From contig JALGPY010000001.1 of assembly GCA_023055425.1 (NCBI GenBank), positions 72,162,994 to 72,226,993 on the forward strand: a DNA stretch of 64,000 nucleotides, read 5' to 3'. Shown here one piece after another: positions 44,240 through 58,700 of the stretch; the first letter of the stretch is position 1, and every line of letters begins with the position of its first letter. The notes under the pieces were generated by a model that was not told the origin of the DNA, did not search any database, and worked only from the letters and a program-made list of their open reading frames with translations. The position numbers and the translations under genes were made by a program. This stretch comes from Linanthus parryae (lineage: Eukaryota > Streptophyta > Magnoliopsida > Ericales > Polemoniaceae).

Positions 44240-45630
44240 TGTTTGAATAGATTCCCTAGAGGCAATGTTATTAAGTGTGAACATTGCTTTTGGCTAGAAT
44301 AATCATTTTATTATTTGTGGAGATATTTTATATAATGAAGTCCTTAGATTACAAATGTGTTGTTTATCTTAAATATCCCTTGTCGATTATATTTATTAAC
44401 AAGACGATCAACTATAGACTAGTATGTGGGTATTTTGATATGGAGATATTAGGTCTAGCACATGGGTGTGCATTAGGGGTAATGACATACTGGAATGACA
44501 CACCACGAGAAGGCTACATACAAGTAATGCAAAGTCACAAGCGCTTCTCGTATTGATAATGGTATTGTGTTCCTTAGACTTGAAGTGACTAGATACTCTA
44601 GTTGTGAAATATCATGCTTTGATATTATCAAACATTTCTCCTTGATCGGGTAAATATAAAGGTAGTTATCGGGCATGATAGGAAGCAAGCTTAGAGATGG
44701 TGGTGATGTAGAGAAGATTTGTACCTCCCACATAACGGGAGAAAATATCCACGGCCACTCGAGGGGTAGTGCTTATAGAATGTCTGGCCAGACTCTGATA
44801 AATAAATATGGGATATTGATGTTATATGCATGGATAAGACTATTCCCAGGATCGAGAAACTATGGATTGGATATACGAGTTTGACTTGTATGTCTCGTGT
44901 CCAACCCGGATATGGAGACAAAGATATAATACAATACGATAACATTGGTCACAAGGTTTGTCCGATCACTGACTATTTATATTAATTGGGTGGCATATAT
45001 GTGTTGCTAGACACCGCTCTATGTTAGTAATCGTTACTACCAACTAAGTAGAAACCTATGAGGTCACACACCATATGGACTAAACCGGACTTTGGGATTA
45101 ATTAGTAGGACAAATTAAATAGAAGGATCAATACACAAACACATGCAAACTTAGTAGGGCTAATTTTCAAGTTGGACTAATCCGTGTATGAACATGATTA
45201 GTAATGGGGTCATTATGTAGTTAATAAAGAGTTATTACTATATAAGGGCACTCCTAGCTTATTTTCTCATAATGTTGGATCATTATTGAGTGAGACAACA
45301 AAGCAATGAGAGAACAACACTAGGGCAGGCCCCAGTGCCGCCCGCCCCTACCCGTCGGCCGCCTCTTTGGTCCTCGTTTTGCATGATCTTCTTCTTCCTC
45401 CTTCTTGACATGAGCTAGCACAATGTGTTGGAAGGATCCGGTGCAATCCTAGGTGTGGATACACATAGAGACGTGGACGCAATTCTACGTACTGTGATCA
45501 ATTCATAAAAACAAGGTACACGTGATCTTTATCCCTCACCGTCGTTGTGATGTCTTGTCCTGTGATCCTTGGAAGGTCTCGAATGGACCTTTTTTTTATT
45601 CCACTGTGTAATTTTTATCAAAACCCTACA
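44240..45630 (+). repeat. 5' LTR of Copia-A copy 5
   Basis: 1,391 bp, TGTTTGAATAGATTCCC...AAACCCTACA. Confidence 0.92.
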
Positions 45631-45631
45631 G

Positions 45632-45644
45632 TGGAATCAGAGCC
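45632..45644 (+). other. Primer-binding site of Copia-A copy 5
   Basis: TGGAATCAGAGCC, one mismatch from the family consensus TGGTATCAGAGCC. Confidence 0.85.
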
Positions 45645-47089
45645 ACATGTCGTACTGCATAACGTGGTTTATGTGCTACTTTACAGTCAGTTTTACACCG
45701 TTATTATGATTTATAGAGTAAAACTAAAATTGGCATAATGAAGCAAACTGAATTATATTCAGTAGATAATGAGCTAATTTTACATATCGTGTAAAAATTA
45801 GTGAAATTGGATCACATATGATGTGAATTTTAGATCTTGAAAACTAGGTTTTGGGGAGAAATTGGAAAATGGGTTTTCTTATTTTGGAAACAAGCAAACA
45901 AGGAAGGAGAGGAAGGAATCAACTCTAGGGCTGAAACCCTAGAGCGTTCCTCCCCCTCCTTCGGCGCAAGCAACCCACGACCAAGGGGCCGGTTCCGCCT
46001 AGCCCCAGTTTGACCGTGCGGGTTAGGGTCGGCCGACCTGGTGGGTTGTGGCGGTCCTTATGGGGTTCGACCAAAGGGGTTTGGTGGGCCTCTTGAACCG
46101 TTTTGACCATAGAAATTCAAAATCAACTAAAAATTGACCAAGCACGTTAAAATTGGATTTTAATTGTATCATGTGCTTATTGCATGGTTATTGGATATGG
46201 TCTTAGATGTGGATTTTGTGAATGTTTATTTTTGTGGGTTGGTTTTATTATAATAATTAATTAATTAGGTTTGACGGCCTGCATGTCGTCTTCTCCTCAA
46301 CTTGTGAAGTCTCTCTATTTCGTATAGATGCTAGCTAATATTAGATAAAGTAGATGATAGTCAAGACTTGGAGATGAAGCCTAAGGAATAGAAGACACCA
46401 CAAGACGGCGACATTCCACAAGCTAAGGCGCATGGACTAAAAGATGGAGGCACATGGAGATGAGCTTGCTATTTTTTAGGGCTTATGGATATTCTCATTG
46501 GCTTCCGAATATCTTAGTGTTAGGAGGCCATATCCGCATCACGTATAATTTATTGTTTGTGGTTGTTTATTTATTGTCTTGTTGTTTATTTTTGGTGTAT
46601 GGATGATGCATGCAAATTTTAAACAAGATAATAATTAAAACCCGAATCTTTTATTTTGGGATTTCCCAACTCAAATAAGTAGATCAATTGATATGAATCA
46701 AAAAAACAATTAAAAATTGAAAGAAAAATCCCTTAATTTAAATATTGCATTTTTTCCTTCTCATTACTTAACACTCGTCAAAACTATAATGTATTAAATC
46801 CCGGCTTGCCAAAGCAAGGTGATTTTATTATTTATAGGATGGTGCGAAGGTACAAGCAAGTAATGTGAAATTATTGGAGTAAGAGGTTTGACGCATCTAG
46901 GCTATTTCAATAGGATTGAATGCCTAGAGGCAAGGAAAATGGGATTATCTAGGGGATAGATAAATAAGGAGTTATTTGCCCAATTGAACCAAGAATTGCA
47001 TAGGATGCAATTGGAAATTGTATCCTACCTAAATCGTTAATTCTTGGGTGGCTTGCCAAAGCAAGCTTAAGAAAAAGTGAAATATGGAT
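45645..47089 (+). other. Leader of Copia-A copy 5, first part
   Basis: Non-coding; includes the GC-rich block at about 45940-46090. Interrupted by copy 4 at GGATCTTGG; resumes at 55605 (CCCACTAGAAAATATAA). Confidence 0.8.
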
Positions 47090-47094
47090 CTTGG
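47090..47094. repeat. Target-site duplication CTTGG, left copy (copy 4)
   Basis: CTTGG here and at 55600-55604. Confidence 0.96.
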
Positions 47095-48522
47095 TGTAGG
47101 GTTTTGATTCATGGATGCGCAACAGAAACACAAACAATCATAAAACCATGCAAAACCCTCCAAGGATCACAAGTCAAGAGACATAACGATGGTAAAGGAA
47201 GAAATCAATAACATACCTTAGGGTTCTCCTTTGATGACTTCAAACGCGAATTGTGTCACGTTCTCTATGGTTGATCCACGCCTAGAGTTGATCCTAGAAT
47301 CTCCCAAGTCCTTGGTGCTAGCCCGGAAGAGGAAGAGGAAGAAGAATCACGCAAAACGAGACCCAAAGGAGGGCTCTCGGCCTCCTTGTGGCCGACGGGG
47401 ACGGGCGGCGGGCAAAGGGGCGGTCGACTCCTTTGCTTGTTGCTCTCTCTCCTTTTTTTTCTCTCCCACTCTTGTTATGTTCAATGATGAGCATAAGTTA
47501 TGTGGGAAGGAAGGAAGGAAGGTCCTTTATATAGTCCAACAACTCCTTGCCAACTACCTAAAGGACTTATTCTAGTCCTACTAGAATTCAATTTAGTCCC
47601 TTCCTTGCAAATTAGTCCCTACTAAGTTTGCAAGGTTTTGCAAAGTGATCCTTCTAACTAATCAATCCAATTAATTAATTCCCAAATCTAGTTCAACTCT
47701 ATATAGCGTGTGACCCCATAGGTTCTATCTAGTTGGTAGCAACTATTTGCTAATATGGAGCGGTCTCTAGAAAACATCCATTCTAGCCAACTAATAGAAT
47801 AGTCATCTTGACAAACTTTGTACAAGTAATTGTCTCATCCCTTTGTCTCTATATCCGTATTGGACACGAGACATACAAGTCACACTCGTATATCCAATCC
47901 ATAGTTTCTCAATCCATGGGAATAGCCTTATTCGTGCAAATAACATCAATATCCCATATTGATTTATTAGAGTCTGGCCAGACATTCTATAAGCACTATC
48001 CCTCGAGTGGCCTAGGATATTTGCTCCCGTTATGTGGGAGGGACAAATTCTATCTACGTCCACTACGATCTCTAAGCTTGCTTCTTATTGTATCCAGAAC
48101 ACGCCTTTATAACTTCCCAGTTACGGTGTAGCGTTTAACGCTACCAAAATCACAATAATCCACAACTAGAATATCTAGTGACTTCAAGTCTAAGGATGAA
48201 AATACCATTGCACCGTGAGAATCGCTTGTGACTCAACATAACGTGTATGTAGCCTTCTCGGAGATGGGTCAATCCAGTGCAACATTCCCTAATGCACACC
48301 TATGTGTTGGATCGTGATATCGCCATATCAATCCAACCCCATACTAGTCTATAGATGATTGTCCCATTAATCATTATACTGGACTAGGGATATTTAAGAT
48401 AAACAACACAATTGTAAATCTAAGGACTTCATCATATTAAATATCCAATAAATAATAAATGAATTTCTAGCCACAAATAATTTATACTAAACTAGATTGC
48501 CTCTAGGGCATCTATTCCAACA
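47095..48522 (-). repeat. 3' LTR of Copia-A copy 4
   Basis: 1,428 bp; plus strand TGTAGGGTTTTG...ATTCCAACA. Confidence 0.95.
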
Positions 48523-48535
48523 GTCTCCCACTTCC
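48523..48535 (-). other. Polypurine tract of Copia-A copy 4
   Basis: GAAGTGGGAGAC on the element strand, next to the 3' LTR. Confidence 0.88.
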
Positions 48536-48536
48536 A

Positions 48537-51500
48537 CTAGAGCCAATCTGGCGCATCTCGTATGCCCATACTCCTAGTGTGCCCTTCATGCTTCCACTCC
48601 GTGAGCGGCTTTGTAAGCGGATCTGACAGATTCTCATCTGTAGGAATCTTGCATATCCAAACGTCTCCTCTATCGATAATATCTCGATTCAGATGAAACT
48701 TCCTGAGCACGTGCTTTGACTTCTGGTGTGATCTTGGTTCCTTTGATTGCGCGATCGCCCCAGTGTTGTCGCAAAACAACTTGACTGGATTCGCAATGCT
48801 AGGGACCACACCAAGTTCAGAAACAAACTTTTTGATCCAAACAGCTTCCTTTGCTGCGCAATTTGCAGCAATGTACTCAGCCTCTGTTGTAGAATCAGCT
48901 ACCGTCTCTTGCTTGGAACTCTTCCAGCTCACCGCTGCTCCATTCAGGCAAAACACATATCCCGACTGTGATCTAAAGTCATCTCTGTCGGTTTGGAAGC
49001 TTGCATCAGTGTAACCCCTTACACGCAACTCTTCCTCACCGCCAAATATCAAGAAAGCATCCTTAGTTCTTATTAAGTACTTTAGGATGTTCTTGACTGC
49101 AATCCAGTGACTCTCACCCGGATTGGATTGGTATCTGCTTTTCATACTCAAGGCATATGACACATCTGGTCTAGTACATAACATGGCGTACATGATAGAT
49201 CCTATGGCCGAGGCATAGGGAATTCTACTCATGCGTTCCTTCTCAATCTCATTGGAGGGACAACCACTCTTCGAAAGAGTGATTCCATGTGACATGGGCA
49301 AGAATCCCTTCTTGGAGTCTTGCATGTTGAACCGTTTCAACACCTTGTCAATATATGTACTTTGACTTAGGCCTAGCAACCTCTTAGATCTATCTCTATA
49401 GATCTTTATACCGAGTATATAGGCTGCTTCCCCTAAGTCCTTCATTGAGAAACACTTCCCTAGCCAATCTTTAACATATTGCAGCATGGGAACGTCGTTT
49501 CCAATGAGTAGTATGTCATCCACATACAAGACCAGAAAAGCTACAGAGCTCCCACTAACCTTCTTGTGGAAACAAGACTCATCTTCGTTTCTGATGAAGC
49601 CAAACTCTTTGACCACTTCATCAAAACGTCGATTCCAACTCCTCGAAGCTTGCTTCAATCCATAAATGGATCATTGCAGCTTACAGACTTTGTTGGCTTG
49701 CTTTGGATCCTCAAAACCCTCCGGCTGTATCATATACACGTCCTCGAGGATATTCCCATAAAGGAATGCTGTTTTGACATCCATCTGCCAAATCTCATAG
49801 TCGTGGTATGCTGCAATCACAAGTAGGATTCGGATGGATTTGGTCATAGAGACTGGTGAAAAGGTTTCATCATAGTCAATACCATGAATCTGTCTGAATC
49901 CTTTAGCCACCAATCGGCCCTTATAGGTAATCACATTACCATCCATGTCGATCTTCTTCTTGAAGACCCACTTGCACCCTATAGTTCTCGCCCATCGGGT
50001 AGTTCCACCAAAGTCCATACTTTGTTGGTATACATGGATTCCATCTCGGATCTCATGGCTTCCAGCCACTTCTGAGAGTCTGGGCCATTCATGGCCTCCT
50101 CATAGGTAGTAGGCTCATCATCTATGGGCATCGTGTCACCGGAATCAGTCACGAGAAGTCCATACCTCTCGGGTTCCTGGCGCACTCTACTAGATCTACG
50201 AAGCTCTTGTGTTACCTGAACAGGTTGCTCCACAACTGCTTGTGGTTCCTGTTCATGTTCCATAATCGGTTCAGTGATTTGTGGTTCTTGAACCTCTTCA
50301 AGTTCTACATTCCTCCCACTTGCTTCGTTAGAGACAAACTATCTTTCTAGAAACACGTCGGTCCGAGCAACAAACACTTTGTTCTCGGTTGGATTGTAGA
50401 AGTAGTATCCCTTAGTTTCCTTAGGGTACCCCACAAATTTACACTTATCCGATTTCGGCCCTAGCTTGTCTGATTGTAAACGTTTTACATAGACATCGCT
50501 GCCCCAAATCCTCATGAACGACAGTGTGGGACGCCTCCCACTCCACATCTCATATGGTGTCTTCATGACTGATTCAGATGGAACACGGTTAACGCTGAAA
50601 GCTGCACTTAATAGAGCGTAGCCCCAAAATGATAATGGAATATCGGTTTGACACATCATAGATCGAACCATATCCAATAGGGTTCGATTCCTCCTCTCAG
50701 ACACGCCATTCCATTGTGGCATTGCGGGTGGAGTGAGTTGGGACACAATCCCACACTCTCTAAGATAGTCGTCAAACTGTTTGCTCAAGTATTCTCCTCC
50801 ACGATCCGATCGTAGAGCCTTGATACTTTTGCCAAGTTGCTTCTCTACTTCATTCTTGAATTCTTTGAACACTTCAAAGGATTCGGATTTTGCCCTCATA
50901 AGGTACACAAATCCATATCTACTGTAATCATCAGTAAATGTAATGAAGTAGACATAACCACCCCTGGCAGGCGTGGCAAATGGCCCACACACATCGGTAT
51001 GTATGAGCGCCAATTGCTCACAAGTCCTCTCACCTTTCTTATTGAAAGGGGACTTTGTCATTTTTTCCAATAAACAAGCCTCACATGTCTCATATGATTC
51101 AAAATCAAATGAGTCTAGTAGTCAATCCCTATGGAGTCTAGATACACGTTTCTCATTTATGTGGCCTAAACGACAGTGCCATAAATAAGCAGGATTTAAA
51201 TCATTTATTTTAATCCGCTTGGTATTAATGTTGTAGACAGGATTGCTTAGATTAAGGACATAAAGTCCATTAAATAATTGCGCACTAAAATAGTGAATAT
51301 TATTTAAATAAAAGGAACAACAATTGTTCTTTATTGAAATAATAAAACCATCCTTGTCCAAACAAGAAATAGAAATAATGTTTCTGCTCATAGCAGGCAC
51401 AAAATAGCAATTATTTAATTCTAAAGCTAATCATGAAGGCAGAGATAGCTCGCCTATGGCCAACGCAGCAACCTTTGCTCCATTACCGACGCGCAGATCT

Positions 51501-52480
51501 ACCTCTCCTTTAGCCAATCTTCTACTTCTCTTTAGATCCTGCATATTTCGACAAATATGAGATCCACATCCAGTATCTAATACCCATGATGTAGAGACAG
51601 TTAAATTGACATCTACAACAAAAATACCTGGTGGTGGTGGAATCACTATTCCAAGCCTCTTGTCCTCCAGATATTTTGGGCAGTTCCTCCTCCAGTGTCC
51701 AGGCTGACTGCACTAGTGACACTCACCTTTAGTCACACCTTTGGCAATTCAACCAACAGGCTTAAGGGCAGGTTCCTTGGACTTGGCAACTGACTTGCCT
51801 TTGACCTTGGAGGAAGAGGCAAACCTTTTGCCCTTTCCTTTCTGTACCATCATAATGCCCTTTCCCTTACCCTTGTTGATGCTCTGTTCAGCCGTCCTCA
51901 ACATATTGAGTAAATCTGGCAGTGGTTTAACGATCTCGTTCATGTTATAGTTCATAATGAACTGTCCATAACTCTCAGGCAACGATTGTAACACGAGATC
52001 GGTTGCCAACTCTTGGCCGACCGGGAACCCTAGTCGGGCGAGATTCTCCAAGTACCCGATCATACGGAGTACATGGGGTCCCACCGGATTCCCTTCTGCC
52101 AGATGACACTTGAACAGTGCCTTAGAGACCTCATACCTCTCTACCCTCGCCTGCTCTTGGAAGAGCTGCTTTAGATGTTCGATCATATCGATAGCATTCA
52201 TGTTTTCGTGTTGCTTCTGAAGCTCAGAAGTCATGGTGCAAAGCATAAGGCAGGCCGCATCATTAGCGTCATCAACACGCTTTTGATACGCCTTTAGGGC
52301 AGCAGGTGTTTGGTTCTCTGGACCTTCTGGAACATGCTCCTCTATTGCGTACAGTTTCTTCTCTTGCTTGAGAACAATTCTCAAGTTTCTGTACCAATCA
52401 AGAAAGTTGGTTCCAGAGAGCTTGTCCTTCTCAAGGACATATCGTAGGGAATGTTGTGAACTCGATGAGTTGTTTGCCAT
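48537..52480 (-). pseudogene. gag-pol of Copia-A copy 4, many nonsense codons
   Basis: All domains are present and in order from ATG at 52480. Stops replace sense codons at 51749 (TGA), 51713 (TAG in the zinc knuckle, Tyr lost), 51431 (TGA), 51122 (TGA), 50339 (TAG) and 49671 (TGA for Arg of LQRSIYGLKQ). There is also a 1-bp deletion near 49985 and a 6-bp deletion in the protease (loss of VC). Several stops are of the CGA-to-TGA or GGA-to-TGA type, in keeping with decay of methylated DNA. RT YVDD and RNase H are intact within the last 373-codon frame (49658-48537). Confidence 0.94.
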
Positions 52481-54150
52481 TTGGAATTCTACAAAAAGAA
52501 AAATACGCAAGTTTTAGTATTTGTGAATTTTTGACTATATTCAATAATGGCTAGTTTATCAAATATAGCTCCCACTATTTTTCTACGGATTAATAACCCT
52601 CAAGATATTAATGCGGAAAATATCCTTATATTTTCTAGTGGGCCAAGATCCATGTTTCACCTCCTTATGAGCTTGCTTTGGCAAGTCACCCATAATTTGG
52701 CTACTTTAGGTAGGAACAATTCCAATTGCATCCCATATGCAACTCTTGGTTCAATTGGGCAAATAACTCTTTATTTATCCATCCATATGGATAATCCCAA
52801 TTGATTGCCTCTAGGTTTCTTAATCAAAATTAATAGCCTAGTTGTGTTCAACCTCTTATCTAAACAATTGCACATTGTTACGTGCCATCACATTCCATCA
52901 TTATGAACCAAGTCGCCATGCTTTGGCACGCATGAACTTGATAAATAATGATGATAATGAGTGTTTAGATAACGAGAAGACAAGAACACAATATTTGAAT
53001 TTTGAGGGATTTTAAATTCTATTTTTAGTTGTTTTGTTGATCAATATCAACTAATCTATCTATTTGAGTTTGGGCACAACTCCAAATAATAGATCCGGGT
53101 TGTCTAATTATCTTATTATCCTAATTGCATGCATCATCCATACACCAACCACACAATAATAAGACAATAAAATAAACAACCAGAAAACAGAAATTAAACG
53201 TGATGTGGATATGGCCTTTTCTAGACTAAGATAATTCCAATCCAATGGAATTGTCTATGAACCCTAAAACAAACACATCTCCATGAGTCTTGATCTTTTG
53301 GTCAATCCTTCAAAGTCATGTGGAATACTCCATGCTCCATGCTCCATCTTTTGTGGCTTCTTGGGCTTTGGGCTTCTTTTCTTCAATCTTGGCTAACAAT
53401 CTACTTTATCTAGCACTAGCTAACTTCTATACTAAATAAAATAAACCTCACAAGTTGAGGAAAAAAAATGGCACGCAGGCCATAAAATCCTAATTAATTA
53501 TTACAATTAATTGATCAGCTCGCAGGCCGTAAAACCAAACCACAAAATTAAACATCCACATCAAACCACATCCTAAGGCCATATCCAATCACCATGCGTT
53601 TTGCACATAAACAGTTAAAAACCAATATTAACGCGCTTGGTCAATTTTAATTGATTTTAGGATTTCTAGGGTTAAAACGGTACATGGGCCCAACAATCAA
53701 ATTGCCCGGGCCCAATAAGACGAACCACAAGGCCCTAGGGCCGGCCCGGCCCAAAACCCACAAGCGTAGGCCGCGGGTTAGGGCCGCCCGGCCCCTAGGG
53801 CGGCCAATCTTGGGCGGCAAGCAAGGGGGGCGGTCCCTAGGGGGGCCCGAACCTCCTTATGGGAGTTGTTTCCAAAACAACTCCCTTGCTTGGTGCCCAA
53901 GTTTGGTTGTTTCCTTGTTTTGGAAGAACTCCTTCTTCCCCAAGGATGCCCAAACCCTAGATCTAAGATCCTAAAATTTCTCAAACTCACCAATTCATGC
54001 ATCCAATGCAAAAATTGGATCTTGTTATGATTAATTATTGAAAAATTGCATCCCATGCTTGATTTGTCTTGTTTTACGCGATAAACAATCAAATTAAGGT
54101 GTAAAACAACTAAAACGTAACACATAAACCACGTTTATACTCTACAACCA
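52481..54150 (-). other. Leader of Copia-A copy 4
   Basis: 1.67 kb, colinear with the copy 2 leader, including the GC-rich block at about 53690-53860. No gene. Confidence 0.85.
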
Positions 54151-54163
54151 GGCTCTGATACCA
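54151..54163 (-). other. Primer-binding site of Copia-A copy 4
   Basis: TGGTATCAGAGCC on the element strand, one base inside the LTR. Confidence 0.95.
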
Positions 54164-54164
54164 C

Positions 54165-55599
54165 TGTATGGTTTTGATTCATGGATGCGCAACGGAAACA
54201 CAAACAATCATAAAACCATGCAAAACCCTCCAAGGATCACAAGTCAAGAGACATAACGATGGTAAAGGAAGAAATCAATAACACACCTTAGGGTTCTCCT
54301 TTGATGACTTCAAACGCGAATTGTGTCACGTTCTCTATGGTTGATCCACGCCTAGAGTTGATCCTAGAATCTCCCAAGTCCTTGGTGCTAGCCCGGAAGA
54401 GGAAGAGGAAGAAGAATCACGCAAAACGAGACCCAAAGGAGGGCTCTCGGCCTCCTTGTGGCCGACGGGGACGGGCGGCGGGCAAAGGGGCGGTCGGCTC
54501 CTTTGCTTGTTGCTCTCTCTCCTTTTTTTTTTCTCTCCCACTCTTGTTATGTTCAATAATGAGCATAAGTTATGTGGGAAGGAAGGAAGTAAGGAAGGTC
54601 CTTTATATAGTCCAACAACTCCTTGCCAACTACTTAAAGGACTTATTCTAGTCCTACTAGAATTCAATTTAGTCCCATCCTTGCAAATTAGTCCCTACTA
54701 AGTTTGCAAGGTTTTGCAAAGTGATCCTTCTAATTAATCAATCCAATTAATTAATTTCCAAATCTAGTTCAACTCTATATAGCGTGTGACCCCATAGGTT
54801 CTATCTAGTTGGTAGAAACTATTTGCTAATATGGAGCGGTCTCTAGCAAAACATTCATTCTAGCCAACTAATAGAATAGTCATCTTGACAACCTTTGTAC
54901 AAGTAATAGTCTCATCCCTTTGTCTCTATATCCGGATTGGACACGAGACATACAAGTCACACTCGTATATCCAATCCATAGTTTCTCGATCCATGGGAAT
55001 AGCCTTATTTGTGCAAATAACATTAATATCCCATATTGATTTATTTGAGTCTGGCCATACATTCTATAAGCACTATCCCTCGAGTGGCCTAGGATATTTG
55101 CTCCCGTTATGTGGGAGGGACAAATTCTATCTACGTCTACTACGATCTCTATGCTTGCTTCTTATTATATCCAGTACACGCCTTTATAACTACCCAGTTA
55201 CGGTGTAGCGTTTAATTCTACCAAAATCACAATAATCCACAACTAGAATATCTAGTGACTTCAAGTCTAAGGATGAAAATACCATTGCACCGCGAGAAGC
55301 GCTTGTGACTCAACATAACGTGTATGTAGCCTTCTTGGAGATGGGTCAATCCAGTGCAACATTCCCTAATGCACACATATGTGTTGGATCGTGATATCTC
55401 CATATCAATTCAACCCCATACTAGTCTATAGATGATTGTCCCATTAATCATTATATTGGACTAGGGATATTTAAGATAAACAACACAATTGTAAATCTAA
55501 GGACTTCATTATATTAAATATCCAATAAATAATAAATGAATTTCTAGCCACAAATAATTCATACTAAACTAGATTGCATCTAGGGCATCTATTCCAACA
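54165..55599 (-). repeat. 5' LTR of Copia-A copy 4
   Basis: 1,435 bp; plus strand TGTATGGTTTTG...ATTCCAACA; GGAAG-type short repeats near 54575-54598. Confidence 0.95.
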
Positions 55600-55604
55600 C
55601 TTGG
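55600..55604. repeat. Target-site duplication CTTGG, right copy (copy 4)
   Basis: Matches 47090-47094; removal of copy 4 restores GGATCTTGGCCCACTAG, as in copy 2's leader. Confidence 0.96.
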
Positions 55605-55764
55605 CCCACTAGAAAATATAAATGATATTTTCTGCATTCATATAGAGGGTTATTAATTCAAGAAAAATAGTAGGAGCTATGTTTAATAATATAGCCATTA
55701 TTAAACACAGTCATTTGTTCAGAAAATACTAAAATTTGTATATTTCTCATTTTGTAGAATTCCA

Positions 55765-58700
55765 ATGGAAAACAATTCATCAAATTCATTACAATTCCTA
55801 CGATCTGTCCTTGGGAAGGAAAATCTTTCTGGAATCAACTTTCTGGACTTGTACAGAAATTTGAGAATCGTTCTCAAACAAGAAAAGAAATTGTACATTC
55901 TAGAAGAGCAAGTTCCTGAAGGTCCTGAAAACAATACTGCTGCAGCCATAAAGGCACATCAGAAAATCGTAGATGATGCTACTGATGTGGCATGCCTTAT
56001 GCTTTGCACCATGAACTTGGAGCTTGAGAAGCAACACGAGAACATGGTTGCGTTCGACATGATCATACATTTGAAGCAGCTCTTCCAAGAGCAGGCTAGG
56101 CATGAGCGATATGAGGTGTCCAAGGCATTATTCAAGTGTCATCTATGAGAGGGAAAACCGGTGGGGCCTCATGTACTCCGCATGATCGGGTACTTGGAGA
56201 AACTCACGCGCCTGGGGTTTCCGCTGGGTAAAGAGTTGGCCACTGATCTCATCTTGCAATCGTTTCCTGAAAGTTATATAGACAGTTCATCACGAACTAT
56301 AACATGAATGAGATCATTAGCCTCTGCCAGATTTTCTCAATATGTTGAGGACAGCTGAATAAAGCATCAACAAAGGGAAAGGCAAGGCCATAATGATGGT
56401 CAATAAAGGAAAGGGCAAATAAGTTTCCTCTACCTCCAAAAGAAAGAGCAAGAAAGTTGCTAAGTATACGGAGCATGCCTTAAAGCCCTTTAGGGGAATG
56501 AAAAAGGGTGAGTGTCAATACTGTAGTCAGCCTGGACACTGTAAAAAGGAACTGCCCAAAGTATCTGGAAGACAAGAGGCTTGGAATAGTGATTCCACCA
56601 CCACCCGGTATTTTTTGTTATAGATGTCAATCTATCATTCTCTTCATCTTGGGTATTGGATACTGGATGTAGATCTCACATTTGTCAAAATGTGCAGGAT
56701 CTAAAGACAAGTAGAAGACTGGCTAAAGGGGAGATATATTTGCGCGTGGGGAATGGAGCAAGAGTTGCTGCATTAGCCGTAGGCGTTTACGATTTAGCTT
56801 TTCCTTCTGGAATTATCTTAGAATTACACAATTGTTATTTTGTGCCTACTATGAGCAGAAACATTATTTCTGTTTCTTGTTTAGACAAGAAAGGTTTTTC
56901 TATTAAAAATAAAGGACGAATGTTGCTCCATTTGTTTTGATGGTTTGCATTATTGTAATGCTTTATTGTCTAATGGATTGTATATCCTTGATCTAGCTAA
57001 CTCTATCTATAACATTAATACCAAGAGGATTAAAACTAATGATTTAAATCCTACTCATTTATGGCATTATCGTTTAGGCCATATAAACGAGAAATGCATT
57101 TCTAGACTCTATAAAGATGGATTCTTAGATTTATTTGATTATGAATCATATGAGACATGTGAATCATTTTTATTAGGAAAAATAAAAAAGTTCCCTTTCA
57201 ACAAGAGAGGAGAGAGGACTAGTGAGCAATTGGCTCTCGTGCATACTGATGTATGTGGGCCATTTGCCACGCCTGCCAGGGGTGGTTATCTTTATTTCAT
57301 TACATTTACTGATGATTTCAGTAGATACGAATTTGTATACCTTATGAAGGCCAAATCTGAATCTTTTAAAAAGTTCAAAGAATTCAAGAATGAAGTAAAG
57401 AAGCAACTTGGCAAGAGTACTAAGGCTCTGCAATCGGATCGTGGAGGAGAATACTTAAGCCTAGAGTTTGACGACTATCTTAGAGAGTGTGGGATCTTAT
57501 CCCAAATCAAGCCACCAGGAACGCCACAGTGGAATGGCGTGTCCGAGAGGAGGAGTTGAACTCTGTTGGACATGGTTCAATCTATCATGTGTCAAACAGA
57601 TCTTCCATTAACATTTTTTGCGCACGCTCTATTACATGCAGCTTTCACCCTTAACCGTGTTCCATCCAAATATGTCATGAAGACTCCATATGAGATGTGG
57701 AGTGGGAGGCGTACCACGTTGTCTTTTATGAGGATTTGGGGCTGCGATGTCTATGTAAAGCATTTACAAACAGAAAAACTCATGCCCAAGTCGGATAGGT
57801 GTAAATTTTGTGGGATACCCTAAGGAAACGAAGAGATATTATTTCTATAATCCTACCGAGAACAAAGTGTTTGTTTCTCGGACCGGCGTGTTCCTAGAAA
57901 GAGAATTTTTCTCTAAAGGAGAAATTGGGAGGATAGTAGAACTTGAAGAAATTCAAGAACCACAAACCACTGATCCTATTATGAAAAATGAACAAGAACC
58001 GCAAGATGTTGTGGAGGAACCTGTTCAGGTAACACAAGAACTTCGTAGGTCTAGTAGGGTGCGCCAGGAGCCAAAGAGGTATGGGCTTCTAGTCATTGAG
58101 CCTGGAGACGCACTACTCGTAGATGATGAGCCTACTACCTATGGAGAGGCCATGAAAGAGCCGGACTCTCAAAAGTGGCTTGAGGCCAAGAGATCCGAAG
58201 TGGAATCCATGTCTACCAACAAAGTATGGACTTTGGTGGAACCACCTCAAGGGGCTCGGCCCATAGGGTTCAAGTGGGTCTTCAAGAAGAAGACTGACAT
58301 GGATGGAAATGTGATTGCCTATAAGGGCCGATTAGTGACAATAGGATTCAGACAGATTCATAGTATTTACTATGATGAAACCTTTTCCCCAGTCGCGATG
58401 ACCAAATACATTCATATCTTACTTGCTATTGCAGCTAATCACGATTATGAGTTTTGGGATATGGATGTCAAAACAGCGTTTCTGTATGGAAACCTCCTTG
58501 AGGATGTGTACATGACACAACCAGAGGGTTTTGAGGATCCAGAGCATGCCCATATAATGCGTAAGTTGCAGCGATCCATTTATGGGTTGAAGCTAGCTTA
58601 TAGGAGTTGGAATATACGTTTTGATGACGTCAAAGAGTTTGTCTTCATCAAGAACGAATATGAAACTTATATTTACAAGAAGGTTAGTGGGAGCTTTGTT

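Larger units (their letters stand above)
47095..55599 (-). mobile_element. Copia-A copy 4, complete 8,505-bp element
   Basis: Reverse-strand element with LTRs 54165-55599 (5') and 47095-48522 (3'), primer-binding site, leader, gag-pol, polypurine tract and CTTGG duplications. The LTRs differ by numerous substitutions and small indels, so it is older than copy 2 but younger than copy 5, which it interrupts. Confidence 0.96.
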
